Part shown: positions 1 through 8,422 of the stretch, piece by piece
Numbering within the stretch: the stretch's first letter is position 1
How the letters are laid out: each line of letters begins with the position of its first letter
Origin: an uncultured Fimbriimonadaceae bacterium
GTDB taxonomy: Bacteria; Armatimonadota; Fimbriimonadia; Fimbriimonadales; Fimbriimonadaceae
Direction: 5' to 3'
Assembly: GCA_937961665.1 (NCBI GenBank)
Contig: CALGMO010000010.1
Coordinates: forward strand, 1 to 44,196
DNA length: 44,196 bases
Notes under the pieces: generated by a model
The model's input: the letters and a program-made list of their open reading frames with translations, nothing else
What the model was told of the DNA's origin: nothing
Database searches by the model: none
Made by a program: the position numbers and the translations under genes

Positions 1-123
1 GGCGCCCAACCGGCAGGCCGAGGATTCTTTAGCCGCGCCGCCCGCCCCAACGGCCGGCGGCCGAAGAGCCCCGGTCCGACCGGGAAGAAGGCGGGCCGGC
101 GATCGCCGATCGCGGCCCCGCGC
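1..123. other. No gene recognised at the left edge
   Basis: This is the stretch 3' of nadA. I see no recognisable coding sequence. It contains a small perfect hairpin, CCCGGT-ccg-ACCGGG at 70-84, which could lie in the 3' end of the nadA transcript. No T-run follows it, so I do not call it a terminator. Confidence 0.4.
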
Positions 124-1227
124 TCAGCCTGCCAGTTCCAGCATCCGATCGAGCGCGAGCCTGGCCGGGGCCGCGATCTCCGGAGGGACCTTCACCTGGT
201 TCACCACCCGGCCCTGCGCCAGGCTCTCCAGGGCCCAGCAGAGGAAGCTGGGGTGGATGCGGTACATCGTCGAGCAGGGGCAGACCTCGGGGTCCAGGCA
301 GAACACCGTCTGCTCCGGGTGCTCGCCGGCCAGGCGGTTCACGAGGTTGATCTCCGTCCCGACGGCCCAGACGTCGCCCGGCTTGCCCGCGCGGATCGTC
401 TTCACGATGAACTCCGTGGAGCCGTAGAGGTCGGCGGCCTGCACCACCTCGCGCCGGCACTCGGGATGCACGACCACGCGCACGCCGGGATGGCGCCGGC
501 GGGCCTCCTCGATCTGCTCGACGGTGAACCGCATGTGCACGCTGCAGTGGCCCTTCCACAGCAGGAAGCGGCTCCGCCGGATGGTGTCGGGGTCCAAGCC
601 CCCCAGGGGCTTGGCGGGGTCCCACACCGCCATGTCGGCGTCTGGGTCGAAGCCGAGCGCGGCCCCGGTGTTGCGGCCTAAGTGCTGGTCGGGGAAGAAC
701 AGCAGCCTCTCGGCCCGCTCCAGCGCCCACCTCACCGCCGCGGGCGCGTTGGTCGAGGTGCAGACGGTGCCGCCGCGCTCGCCGACGATCGCCTTCAGGC
801 TGGCGGCCGAGTTGATGTAGGTGACCGGCATCACCTTGCCCTCGAGCGGACCCAGCACGCCCTCCAGCTCCCGCAGGCAGCGGCGCACCTGGAAGGCGCT
901 GGCCATGTCCGCCATCGAGCAGCCGGCCGCCAGGTTCGGAAGAATCACCTTCTGGCTCTCGGGCGTCAGGATGTCCGCGCTCTCGGCCATGAAGTGCACG
1001 CCGCAGAACACGATGAACTCGGCCTCGGGGTGCCGCGACGCGTCCTTGGCCAGCTTGTAGCTGTCGCCGCGGTAGTCGGCGTGCTCGATGATCTCGTCGC
1101 GCTGGTAGTGGTGCCCCAGAACGACCAGCCGACCGCCCAGCGCGCGCTTGGCGGCTTGGATCCTCTCTCGAAGCTCGTCGGGCTCCAGCCCTTGGTACTC
1201 CTTCGGAAGCGGTTCCTGAACGTTCAT
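124..1227 (-). CDS. nadA: Quinolinate synthase NadA
   Basis: Condenses iminoaspartate with dihydroxyacetone phosphate to quinolinate, the [4Fe-4S]-dependent step of de novo NAD synthesis in the cytoplasm. The 367-residue product is full length for the family. It shows LGHHYQ near residue 37, the three conserved cysteine regions AGCSMAD (C103), GHCSVH (C228) and EVCPCSTM (C316/C318), and the motifs CTSTNAPA and FFPDQHLGRN. The ATG at 1225-1227 overlaps the dxs stop as ATGA and has AGGA just upstream, so the two genes are translationally coupled. Neither nadB nor nadC is in the window. The pairing with dxs is operonic, but the enzymes share no pathway step beyond central triose metabolites. Confidence 0.96.
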   Translation of the reverse strand: MNVQEPLPKEYQGLEPDELRERIQAAKRALGGRLVVLGHHYQRDEIIEHADYRGDSYKLAKDASRHPEAEFIVFCGVHFMAESADILTPESQKVILPNLAAGCSMADMASAFQVRRCLRELEGVLGPLEGKVMPVTYINSAASLKAIVGERGGTVCTSTNAPAAVRWALERAERLLFFPDQHLGRNTGAALGFDPDADMAVWDPAKPLGGLDPDTIRRSRFLLWKGHCSVHMRFTVEQIEEARRRHPGVRVVVHPECRREVVQAADLYGSTEFIVKTIRAGKPGDVWAVGTEINLVNRLAGEHPEQTVFCLDPEVCPCSTMYRIHPSFLCWALESLAQGRVVNQVKVPPEIAAPARLALDRMLELAG

Positions 1228-3140
1228 TTCCTGCTCACCCTGTCCGGGGCCTCCACGGCGGCTCGGCCCCCTGCCAGCTCCAGCGCGGCCTGCGCCGCCC
1301 GGTCGGCCGAAAGCCCGCACTCGGCGCGCAGCACGTCCTGCGGGCCGTGCTCGACGAACGCGTCGGGAAGGCACAGCACCCGCACCGGGCAGGACAGGCC
1401 GGCCTCCTGCACCGCCTCCCGAACGCGCTCTCCGAAGCCGCCCCAGCCGACGTTCTCCTCCAGCACCACCAGCCCGCGGGACGACCGGGCGCAGGCCAGG
1501 ATCGCCTCGCGGTCGATCGGTTTGACGAAGCGGGCGTTCAGCACGCCGGCCTGCACGCCGCCCTCCCTGAGGCGCATGGCGGCGGACCACGCCACGCCGA
1601 CCATGCTGCCCACACCGATCAGCGTCACGTCCGACCCGGCGAGCAGAGTCTCGGCCCGCCCCAGGGCGATCGGCGCGCGCGACTCGGGCAGGCTGGGATC
1701 CGCCGATCCCCGCGGGTAGCGCACGGCGATCGGCCCGTCGCCGTAGCCCGCGGCGAAGCGAACCATCTCGGCCAGCTCGTCCGGGTCCCGGGGGGCCATC
1801 AGCACCAGGTTCGGAATCGGCCCGAGATAGCTCAGGTCGAACGCGCCGTGGTGCGTCGGCCCGTCGTCCCCCACCAGCCCGGCCCGGTCGAGGAAGAAGC
1901 GGACCGGCAGGCGCTGCAGGCAGACGTCGTGCAGAACCTGGTCGAAGGCCCGCTGCAGGAACGTGGAGTAGATCGCGCAGAACGGCTTCAGGCCTCCGGC
2001 GGCCATGCCCGCGGCCACCGTCACCGCGTGCTGCTCGGCGATCCCCACGTCGAAGTAGCGGTCCGGATGCTTGGCCGCGAACGCCGACAGCCCCGTGCCG
2101 TCCGGCATGGCGGCGGTGATTGCCACGACCGCAGGGTCCTCGGCGGCCTCCAGCATCGCGTCGGAGAACGCCTGGGTGAAGGTGCGCGGTCCCTTGCTGG
2201 TCTTCATCTCGCACGACTCCGGGTCGAACGGGCCGACGCCGTGCCACTTGCGCGAGTCCTCCTCGGCCAGCTCGAACCCCTTGCCCTTCACCGTCAGGGC
2301 GTGCACGAACACCGGCCCCTTCAGCTCGGCCACGTTGCGGAAGACCTCCACCAGAACGGGCAGGTCGTGGCCGTCGAGCGGGCCGATGTACTCGAAGCCC
2401 AGTTCCTCGAAGATCGTTCCTGTGTGCTCCGGGGCGAAGTAGTGGGTCACCCCGTGGCGGAGGCCCGAGGCCACGCGGGTCACCGGCCCCGGCAGCCGCT
2501 GGGCGACGTCCTTGGCCCTCTGCGCCAGGTCCTGCACGAGCGGGCGGCTGCGCAGCCGGGCGAAGTACTGCGTCAGGGCTCCCACGTTCGGCGCGATGGA
2601 CATCCGGTTGTCGTTGAGGACCACCGTCAGGCTGGTGCCGCTGTCGCCGGCGTGGTTCAGGGCCTCCCAACTCATGCCGCTGCCGATGGAGGCGTCTCCC
2701 GTGACGGCCGCGACGCGGTGCTTCTCGCCGCGCAGGTCGCGCGCCAAGGCCAGGCCCAGCGCGGCCGAGATGGCGGTGCCGGCGTGCCCCGCGCCGAAGG
2801 CGTCGAACTCCGACTCCTCCCGCCGAAGGAAGCCGCTGAGCCCCTGGTGCTTGCGGAGCGTGCCGAAGCGGGCGAGGCGGCCGGTCAGCAGCTTGTGGGG
2901 GTACGCCTGATGGCCCGTGTCCCACACCACCTGGTCCGGCGGGAGGCGGAACGCGGAGTAGAGCGCGACGGTCAGCTCCACGGTTCCCAGGTTCGAGCTG
3001 AAGTGCCCTCCGGTCCGGCTGACGTGGTCCACGATGGCCCGCCGGACTTCGCGCGCGACCTCCTGGAGCTCCTTGATCTCGAGACCGTGGAGCTGCTCCG
3101 GCCGAACGATGCGGGAGAGGTAGGGGTAGGCCGAGTCCAT
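1224..3140 (-). CDS. dxs: 1-deoxy-D-xylulose-5-phosphate synthase
   Basis: Thiamine-diphosphate enzyme that joins pyruvate and glyceraldehyde 3-phosphate, the entry step of the MEP isoprenoid pathway. The 638 residues are the normal length. Visible are the N-terminal histidine in RTGGHFSSNLG (H46), DTGHQAYPHK (H77), the TPP/Mg loop GDASIGSGMSWEALNHAGDS running to NDNR (D149 to N178), and DVGIAEQHAV with the catalytic Glu. The transketolase C-terminal domain follows. The TPP motif reads GDA where GDG is usual, a tolerated variant. ATG at 3138-3140 is preceded by GAAGG at about 7 nt. The stop overlaps nadA. The promoter must lie in the 144-bp gap shared with the divergent response-regulator gene. 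Confidence 0.96.
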   Translation of the reverse strand: MDSAYPYLSRIVRPEQLHGLEIKELQEVAREVRRAIVDHVSRTGGHFSSNLGTVELTVALYSAFRLPPDQVVWDTGHQAYPHKLLTGRLARFGTLRKHQGLSGFLRREESEFDAFGAGHAGTAISAALGLALARDLRGEKHRVAAVTGDASIGSGMSWEALNHAGDSGTSLTVVLNDNRMSIAPNVGALTQYFARLRSRPLVQDLAQRAKDVAQRLPGPVTRVASGLRHGVTHYFAPEHTGTIFEELGFEYIGPLDGHDLPVLVEVFRNVAELKGPVFVHALTVKGKGFELAEEDSRKWHGVGPFDPESCEMKTSKGPRTFTQAFSDAMLEAAEDPAVVAITAAMPDGTGLSAFAAKHPDRYFDVGIAEQHAVTVAAGMAAGGLKPFCAIYSTFLQRAFDQVLHDVCLQRLPVRFFLDRAGLVGDDGPTHHGAFDLSYLGPIPNLVLMAPRDPDELAEMVRFAAGYGDGPIAVRYPRGSADPSLPESRAPIALGRAETLLAGSDVTLIGVGSMVGVAWSAAMRLREGGVQAGVLNARFVKPIDREAILACARSSRGLVVLEENVGWGGFGERVREAVQEAGLSCPVRVLCLPDAFVEHGPQDVLRAECGLSADRAAQAALELAGGRAAVEAPDRVSRK

Positions 3141-3189
3141 AGCAAGCCTTCGCTGAACGGTATTACGCGCCCCGCAGCCCGATTGTGGC

Positions 3190-3219
3190 AGGTCCGACGG
3201 CCCACGTTGTGCCGGACCT
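3190..3219. promoter_or_regulatory. 7-bp inverted repeat between dxs and the response regulator
   Basis: AGGTCCG at 3190-3196 and CGGACCT at 3213-3219 form a perfect 7-bp dyad separated by 16 bp, within the divergent intergenic region. It is placed to act as an operator or as a leader hairpin for dxs. This is visible symmetry only; no binding protein is implied. Confidence 0.3.
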
Positions 3220-3236
3220 CGGCTAGAGAGGATAAT
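3207..3236 (+). promoter_or_regulatory. Candidate promoter of the response regulator
   Basis: A TTGTGC element at 3207-3212 and GATAAT at 3231-3236 are 18 bp apart, a plausible sigma70-type pair reading toward the response-regulator gene. This would give a leader of about 40 nt. Confidence 0.4.
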
Positions 3237-3284
3237 GGATGCAGGGAGAGCGAACCCGGTCCGAAGGTTCCGGGGGGTGCAACG

Positions 3285-3743
3285 ATGCGGCTGGTCGATC
3301 AGGAGCAGAGGACCATCCTTTTGGTCGAGGACAACCCCGACGACGAGCGCCTCGCCGTCCGCGCCTTGGCCCAGTGCCCGGTTCCGGTCAACCTGGACGT
3401 GGTGCGGGACGGCCAGGAGGCGGTGGACTACTTCTTCGGGCCCAACGGCGTGGTGAACCGCGAGGGCGCGCGCTACCCGATGCTGATCCTCCTGGACCTC
3501 AAGCTTCCCAAGCTCACCGGCTTCGAGGTGCTCGAGCGTCTGCGCGCGCACCCGGCCACCAAGCGCCTGCCCGTCGTGATCCTCACGCTCTCCGACGAGG
3601 AGCAGGACGTCCGCAAGGCCTACGAGCTGGGCGCCAACAGCTACGTGCGCAAGCCCGTGAACTTCGACCGGTTCCAGGAGCTGGTGACCCAGCTGGTGCA
3701 GTACTGGTTCACCGTGCACTCGCACCCCAGGCTGCCGGCCTAG
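3285..3743 (+). CDS. Single-domain response regulator (Rcp1-like)
   Basis: A CheY-like receiver of 152 residues with no output domain. The acidic pocket VEDNPDD (D16 and neighbours), the phospho-acceptor D71 in LLDLKLP, the conserved Thr in VILTLSD and the Lys in SYVRKPVNF are all present. The insertion around YFFGPNGVVNREG between the second helix and the acceptor strand is typical of the Rcp1 family, which works with phytochrome or PAS-containing histidine kinases. No kinase is adjacent; the nearest is the large hybrid kinase about 23 kb away, so the partner is unknown. ATG 3285 follows a G-rich run (GGGGGGTG). The stop codon shares a CTAG with the convergent gene. Confidence 0.92.
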   Translation: MRLVDQEQRTILLVEDNPDDERLAVRALAQCPVPVNLDVVRDGQEAVDYFFGPNGVVNREGARYPMLILLDLKLPKLTGFEVLERLRAHPATKRLPVVILTLSDEEQDVRKAYELGANSYVRKPVNFDRFQELVTQLVQYWFTVHSHPRLPA

Positions 3744-4627
3744 GGTCGCCGCCCCGCGAGAGCCTCCAGAGCCTGCCTGACGGTCGCGCCCGTGGCCGCC
3801 GGGATCAGCTCCCAACACGGAACGCCCTCCCAGCGCGCCCGGTCCAGCCCTCCGGGTGCGACCTGCAGCGGGCAGGAGGCCGCGCCCACCCGGTCGCCGA
3901 GCTCCAGCTTGCGGCCGTCCAGCCTCTCTTGGCAGACCGCGAGCAGGAGCGACTCCGCGACTCCGGCGAGCCGCTCCGGCACCTCGGCCAGCTCCAGCTC
4001 CTCGAGGGCGAACTTGCGCATGCCGCGCGTGCCGATCCGGAGGCCCGCGGACTCCCCGCGCGCGCGGACGGAAACGTGCGCCCCGGCCGACACGGCCGGT
4101 CCCGCCGCCCGGAGCAGGTCGTCCGGCAGCAGGTACCGCTCCGCCAGCGGGTCCGCGACCACTCCGTCGGTGAGCTGGGCCGCCCGCCGCGCCAGCGCGC
4201 ACACGAACTCCAGCGCGGGCTGAACCATCGGGTGGTGGCTGATGAAGCTGAGCTGGAGGAGGGTCCAGGTGGCCGCGATCCTCATGCGCGCCTCCTCGGC
4301 CAGCTCGGACGCGAGCGGGCTGCGGAGGATCGGCGCGGGGTCGAAGAACGCCTCCTCCTTGCTCACCACCAGCAGCCTCACGGCGGTCTGGCGGTCGGGC
4401 GGGAACACCCCGTAGGCGCCGCGCTCCAGCGGCCGGACCAGGGCCGCCTTGTCCGCACCCTGCGAGGCCGGGACGAGGAAGCCGCGCACGGCGCCCCCCT
4501 CGCCCCTGGGGTTGACCAGCTCGGAGGGCGACGGCAGGCGGGCCGTGCCGGCGAGCACGGACAGGTAGAAGTCGGCTGCGATCCCGTACCCCGGCGTCTT
4601 CGGCTTCGAGAACCGGAACGGGCGCAT
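3740..4627 (-). CDS. Hypothetical protein, second gene of a TPR operon
   Basis: I do not recognise this 295-residue protein. It begins with a basic stretch (MRPFRFSKPK), has no signal peptide or clear membrane segment, and looks like a soluble alpha/beta protein. The middle contains a Trp/His-rich segment (TWTLLQLSFISHHPM) and an acidic LPDDLL motif. The ATG at 4625-4627 lies five bases after the stop of the TPR gene, so the two are almost certainly co-transcribed and may form a complex. The 3' end shares CTAG 3740-3743 with the convergent response-regulator gene. Composition matches its neighbours. Function is unassigned. Confidence 0.8.
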   Translation of the reverse strand: MRPFRFSKPKTPGYGIAADFYLSVLAGTARLPSPSELVNPRGEGGAVRGFLVPASQGADKAALVRPLERGAYGVFPPDRQTAVRLLVVSKEEAFFDPAPILRSPLASELAEEARMRIAATWTLLQLSFISHHPMVQPALEFVCALARRAAQLTDGVVADPLAERYLLPDDLLRAAGPAVSAGAHVSVRARGESAGLRIGTRGMRKFALEELELAEVPERLAGVAESLLLAVCQERLDGRKLELGDRVGAASCPLQVAPGGLDRARWEGVPCWELIPAATGATVRQALEALAGRRP

Positions 4628-4632
4628 GCGCC

Positions 4633-6462
4633 TCACCCGAAGATCGGCTCGAGGATTCTGGCGATCTCGGCGTCGCCCCTCGTGGCCTCCAGGATCTCTT
4701 GGGCCAGCTGCCGGGCCTCGTCCACCCGGCCGGCCCGGTGCGCGGCCAGGGCGTAGTTGATCGCCAGAGGCAGCGACTGCGGAAGCTGCTGGCGCGCGAA
4801 GGCGAGCACTCGGAGCGCCTCGTCGGTCTTGCCCTGCGCGGTCAGCGCGGTCGCCAGCTCCCCGTAGGCCGGCTCGCACGCCGGGTACAGGCTGATCAGG
4901 CGCTTGGCGGCGTCCTCGGCCTCGGCGTGCTCTCCCAGGCGGTTGAACGCGGCCGACAGCAGCGCCCACAGCTTCCAGTAGTCGGCCAGCCAGTTGCGGA
5001 GCGGTCGGAGGATCCGCACGGCCTCGTCGAAGCGCTCCTGCTCCATCCTTTGGCGGGCTTCCTCCACCTGGTCCGTGCGCTTGGTCTGCTCCAGCTCGAG
5101 CAGGCGGGCGAGGGCCGGGGCCCGCAGATTCGGATCCTGGGTGCACTGGAGGATGTCGCGGTAGACCTTGGGCAGGTCGGCCTCGCGGTTCGCCTTCTCC
5201 AGCGCCTGGGCGTACTCGATCAGCAGCTGCACGTCGGTGGGCGTCTCGTCCAGGCAGTCCTCGTAGAAGTCCAGCGCCCGGTCGAGGTCTCCGTCCTCCA
5301 CGAGCACCCTAGCGTAGTACCGCTTCACGATCAGCGGGCTCTCCGCCCGGTTCAGGCCCTCCTCGAACGACTGCGTCGCCCCGGCCTTGTCCCCGGCCTG
5401 CAGCTGGGAGAGAGCCAGCTTGGCCCACAGCAGGCCGTTGGTCGGGTCTCGCTCGACGCGCTCCCGCCACAGGGCGGGGACCTCGTGCGCGCGGCCGAGC
5501 ATCGTCAGCGCCTGGGCGAGGAAGTCCAGGCTGGGCTTCGGCTCGTCCTCCAGCTCCATCGCCTTTCGGAACTTCCGCTCGGCGTTCGTGGGCATCCCCT
5601 GGCGCAGGAACACGATGCCCAGCCTGGTGTGGAACGCCGGCTCGTCCGGTTCGATCGCGATCGCCTTCTCGAAGGCGCTCGCGGCCTCGTTCAGGCGGCC
5701 CGTGGCCTCGTACAGCTCGCCCAGCACGAACCAGGCCCGGGCGTCGTCCTCCGCCAGCGGCGCCAGCTCCTTGAGGGCCTCCTCCATCTTCTGCACCGGC
5801 CCCATGCGGTGCTGCACGCACTCGCGCACCAGCGCGACGAGCATCTCGTACGGAGCCAGGTAGTCCGGGTCGGCCTTGGCCGAGGCGAGAAGGCGGTCGA
5901 TCGCCTCCTCGAGCGAGTACTCCTCCACGATGCGGCCCTGCGTCTGCCGGATGTAGGGCAGGGCGTCGTAGCCGCGGAGGAAGTTCAGGAACGCGCCGGG
6001 GTCCTCGGTGCCGAACTCGGGCGACTCCTCGTCCAGCTCCAGCCCGGCGATCTCCGCCGCGCGCCGGACCAGGGTCCGCAGGGCGTCGAAGATGCCCGCC
6101 CCGGCCAGCTCCGCCTTGGAGAAGCACACGATCGTCGGATCGCCGCCTTCCTTCCGGTGGAAGCGGGCCTGCAGCTCGTAGCCGGTCTCCTCGGTGCCGC
6201 TGAGCAGCCCGTCCATCAGGACGTCCACCTCGCCCTGGCTCAGGATCTGGCGGACCATCTCCTCCTCGGGGAGCGCCTCGCCCAGGTTGGCCATCGCGAT
6301 GCGCCGGCCGGACTCCTGGTCGACCTCGACGAACAGGTTGATGAGGCCCGCCTCGGCCTCCTCCTGCATCCGCAGGTTCTCGCAGACGAAGTTGGCCAGC
6401 TGGCGGCCGAGCGGGGCCTCGGATTGGGGGCTGGCGTTGAACGGGAGCGCGGCGAACTTCAT
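4633..6462 (-). CDS. TPR-repeat protein with a TolB-N/FlgO-like N-terminal domain
   Basis: 609 residues. The first 150 or so (AALPFNASP near the start, then VDVLMDGLL) resemble the small alpha/beta domain found before TPRs in adenylate-cyclase-associated and TolB-N-like proteins. That assignment is by pattern only. From about residue 180 to the end there are tandem 34-residue helical repeats with TPR signatures such as AWFVLGELYEATGRLNEAASAFEKA split over successive helices. No signal peptide is present, so a cytoplasmic scaffold role is likely. ATG 6460-6462 has no Shine-Dalgarno sequence but has TACACT exactly 8 nt upstream, suggesting a leaderless transcript. The downstream gene follows after 5 bp. 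Confidence 0.85.
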   Translation of the reverse strand: MKFAALPFNASPQSEAPLGRQLANFVCENLRMQEEAEAGLINLFVEVDQESGRRIAMANLGEALPEEEMVRQILSQGEVDVLMDGLLSGTEETGYELQARFHRKEGGDPTIVCFSKAELAGAGIFDALRTLVRRAAEIAGLELDEESPEFGTEDPGAFLNFLRGYDALPYIRQTQGRIVEEYSLEEAIDRLLASAKADPDYLAPYEMLVALVRECVQHRMGPVQKMEEALKELAPLAEDDARAWFVLGELYEATGRLNEAASAFEKAIAIEPDEPAFHTRLGIVFLRQGMPTNAERKFRKAMELEDEPKPSLDFLAQALTMLGRAHEVPALWRERVERDPTNGLLWAKLALSQLQAGDKAGATQSFEEGLNRAESPLIVKRYYARVLVEDGDLDRALDFYEDCLDETPTDVQLLIEYAQALEKANREADLPKVYRDILQCTQDPNLRAPALARLLELEQTKRTDQVEEARQRMEQERFDEAVRILRPLRNWLADYWKLWALLSAAFNRLGEHAEAEDAAKRLISLYPACEPAYGELATALTAQGKTDEALRVLAFARQQLPQSLPLAINYALAAHRAGRVDEARQLAQEILEATRGDAEIARILEPIFG

Positions 6463-6470
6463 GAGGCCGC

Positions 6471-6476
6471 AGTGTA
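6471..6476 (-). promoter_or_regulatory. -10 box (TACACT) 8 nt before the TPR gene start
   Basis: TACACT on the minus strand is followed by 8 nt and then the ATG at 6462, with no ribosome-binding site between. This places the expected transcription start at or next to the start codon. It lies just after the threonine dehydrogenase stop, so the TPR operon can be transcribed independently. Confidence 0.5.
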
Positions 6477-6487
6477 CCTTTCGGGCT

Positions 6488-7504
6488 TCAGGCGGCCCCG
6501 TAGCGGCGCCGGACGCCCGGCAGAAGGTACTCCCCGAACGCCCGGTCGAGGTCGTAGTCCGGCCGCCAGCCCCAGTCCGACCTCGCGGCGGAGTCGTCGG
6601 TGTCCTCGGGCCAGCTGTCCAGAATGGCCTGGCGCTTCAGGTCCGGCTCGTAGGTCATCCGCCAGTCAGGGAAGGCGGCCCGCACCAGGGCCTCCAGCTC
6701 CGCCGCGGTGGGCGAGAACGACGTGACGTTGTACACGGGGCGGGTCAGGCGCTCGGGCGGAGCGGCCGCCAGTCCGATCAGCGCCTGGACGGCGTCCGGC
6801 ATCGCCATGAACGGGATCCGGGTGTCGGGCCTCACGAAGCAGGCGTAGGGCTGTCCTTGGGCGGCGTGGTGGAGCATCTCGGGCGCGAAGTCGCTGGTGC
6901 CGCCCGTGGGCACCGTCGCCGCGCTGATCAGCCCGGGGAAGCGGATGCCGCGGAAATCCACCCTGCCCCGGGGCGTCTCGGCGTCCAGCTGGCGGTAGAA
7001 CAGCGCGTAGTAGCGGCCCAGCTGCTCGCAGTAGAGCTTGTTGATGCCGTACATCGTGCGGGGAGTGAGGAAGGCGTCTTCTCCGACCCGGCCCGCCCGC
7101 CGCTTGGCCTCGAGGTCCGGCAGGCCGTACACGGCGATCGAGCTGGGGTAGAGGAACTTCACGGACCGCCCCAGCCGCCGCGCCAGCGAGACGGCCACCT
7201 CCAGCAGGTTCAGCGTGCCGTTGACGTTCACCTGGTGCGCGAGCGTGGGCTCCCGCTCGGACTTGGTGGAGAGCAGGGCGGCCAAGTGGAACACCAGGTC
7301 GAAGTCGTGCTCGGCGGCCAGCGCCCGCAGAAGGGGCACGTCCAGGATGTCGCCGACCACGAACCGGTGGCAGAGGCTCCTCACCCCGTCGTCCGGCGCG
7401 TGCAGGTCCAGCGCCACCACGCGGTGCCCGCCTTGCTGGGCCAGCGCCTGCAGGAGCCCGTGACCGATCTCGCCGTTCGCGCCCGTGATGAGGACCGTCG
7501 CCAT
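6488..7504 (-). CDS. L-threonine 3-dehydrogenase, SDR/NAD-dependent epimerase type
   Basis: Extended short-chain dehydrogenase of 338 residues. The NAD-binding motif GANGEIG (residues 8-14), PSSIAVYG (S121/S122), and the catalytic pair Y152/K156 in MYGINK are present. The segments GTSDFAPEM, YACFVRPDTRIPFMAMPDA and YNVTSFSP match the SDR-type threonine dehydrogenases, which oxidise L-threonine to 2-amino-3-ketobutyrate, rather than UDP-glucose epimerases. The usual next enzyme, a glycine C-acetyltransferase (kbl), is not in the window. ATG 7504 has GGAGA about 7 nt upstream. It lies 21 bp downstream of the DprA-like gene on the same strand and may be co-transcribed with it. A generic sugar epimerase is the less likely alternative. 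Confidence 0.87.
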   Translation of the reverse strand: MATVLITGANGEIGHGLLQALAQQGGHRVVALDLHAPDDGVRSLCHRFVVGDILDVPLLRALAAEHDFDLVFHLAALLSTKSEREPTLAHQVNVNGTLNLLEVAVSLARRLGRSVKFLYPSSIAVYGLPDLEAKRRAGRVGEDAFLTPRTMYGINKLYCEQLGRYYALFYRQLDAETPRGRVDFRGIRFPGLISAATVPTGGTSDFAPEMLHHAAQGQPYACFVRPDTRIPFMAMPDAVQALIGLAAAPPERLTRPVYNVTSFSPTAAELEALVRAAFPDWRMTYEPDLKRQAILDSWPEDTDDSAARSDWGWRPDYDLDRAFGEYLLPGVRRRYGAA

Positions 7505-7525
7505 GGCTGTCTCCGGGCGGGCAGT

Positions 7526-8416
7526 TTACCGCCGGGCTCCGGACAGCGTCGGCAGAGGAGGCTGGCAACCCTCGTGGCGCATCGCCTCCTGAAGGCGCGA
7601 GGGGTCGGCCAGCGGGAAGGCGCCGAGACCCGCAAGGGCGCGGCAGGCCGGATCGCCGGGATCCCAGCGCACCGCCACCCGGCCGAGCCTCCGGCGCAGC
7701 GCCTCGGTCGCCCCCGTCCAGCCGCCTCCCCGGCCCAGCCGAGCCGCGCCGACGACCGTGACCTCCGCCAGGGCGTAGATCAGCGCGTTCCGCTCCATCG
7801 CCAGGGGCACGGTGAACGGCGCGCCCGGAGGCGCGGCGGACACCCTGCACCCCGGCGCCCCGGCGTCCGACGCCGACAGGCCGCGCGACAGGACCTCGAC
7901 CAGGTCCCCGCCCGATTCCAGCACGCCGGCGGCAAACGCCGCGTCGCAGCCCTCGGCGCCGCCGGACACGCCCGCGAACCCCAGACGGACCGCCTCGCGA
8001 GCGCACTCCCGCAGGAACGCCTCCGCGGAGGGCTCCGGCCTCCGCGATCCCACGCCGCCCACGAACGGACCCCGCGGCAGCCGGCCGGCGACCCAGAGGG
8101 CGGGCGGGCAGGCGGCCCCCAGCCTATCCAGCCAGCGCGAGGGAAACCCCTCGCAGGCGGCCGTGACCGCCTCCCCCCGTTCGAGCGAGGCCCGCGCCCA
8201 CCCGAGGAGCCGGGCGTCCGAGACCAGCAGCGCCTCGGCCCGGAGCCCTGCCGACGCCAGCGCGGCGGGGGGATCGTCCGGAACGCGGCGCAGGGCCGCC
8301 TCGGCCAGCCGCCACCTCCGGCGGGGCGGGTCGAACGCCCTCGGCCCGCCGGGCAGGTACAGCGCAGCGAGGCACTCCCCCACCACCCGCAGGGTGCTTG
8401 CAGGCTTCCGTACCAT
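7526..8416 (-). CDS. DprA/Smf-like Rossmann-fold protein, divergent
   Basis: 296 residues. The core from about residue 116 follows the DprA pattern: GGVGSRRPEPSAEAF in place of the canonical VGSR motif, then VSGGAEGCDAAFAAG (canonical SGLARGIDAAAH), and ERNALIYALAEVTVV (canonical RNRIIAGLS..VVE). DprA loads RecA on incoming single-stranded DNA during natural transformation. The key Arg of SGxARG is replaced by Glu here, and no C-terminal winged-helix domain is seen. This is therefore either a divergent DprA or a relative with another ligand. The ATG at 8416 has TAACCT 6 nt upstream and no Shine-Dalgarno, another leaderless candidate. It is divergent from the mannosidase gene. Confidence 0.75.
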   Translation of the reverse strand: MVRKPASTLRVVGECLAALYLPGGPRAFDPPRRRWRLAEAALRRVPDDPPAALASAGLRAEALLVSDARLLGWARASLERGEAVTAACEGFPSRWLDRLGAACPPALWVAGRLPRGPFVGGVGSRRPEPSAEAFLRECAREAVRLGFAGVSGGAEGCDAAFAAGVLESGGDLVEVLSRGLSASDAGAPGCRVSAAPPGAPFTVPLAMERNALIYALAEVTVVGAARLGRGGGWTGATEALRRRLGRVAVRWDPGDPACRALAGLGAFPLADPSRLQEAMRHEGCQPPLPTLSGARR

Positions 8417-8422
8417 GACTCT

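Noticed and set aside
70-84. Terminator after nadA
   Set aside because: The 6-bp stem is followed by no T-run on the minus strand and lies about 40 bp past the stop. Too weak to call.
6488-7504. UDP-glucose 4-epimerase or another nucleotide-sugar epimerase
   Set aside because: The C-terminal half follows the SDR-type L-threonine dehydrogenase pattern (GTSDF, PDTRIPFMAMPDA), and no sugar-nucleotide genes surround it.
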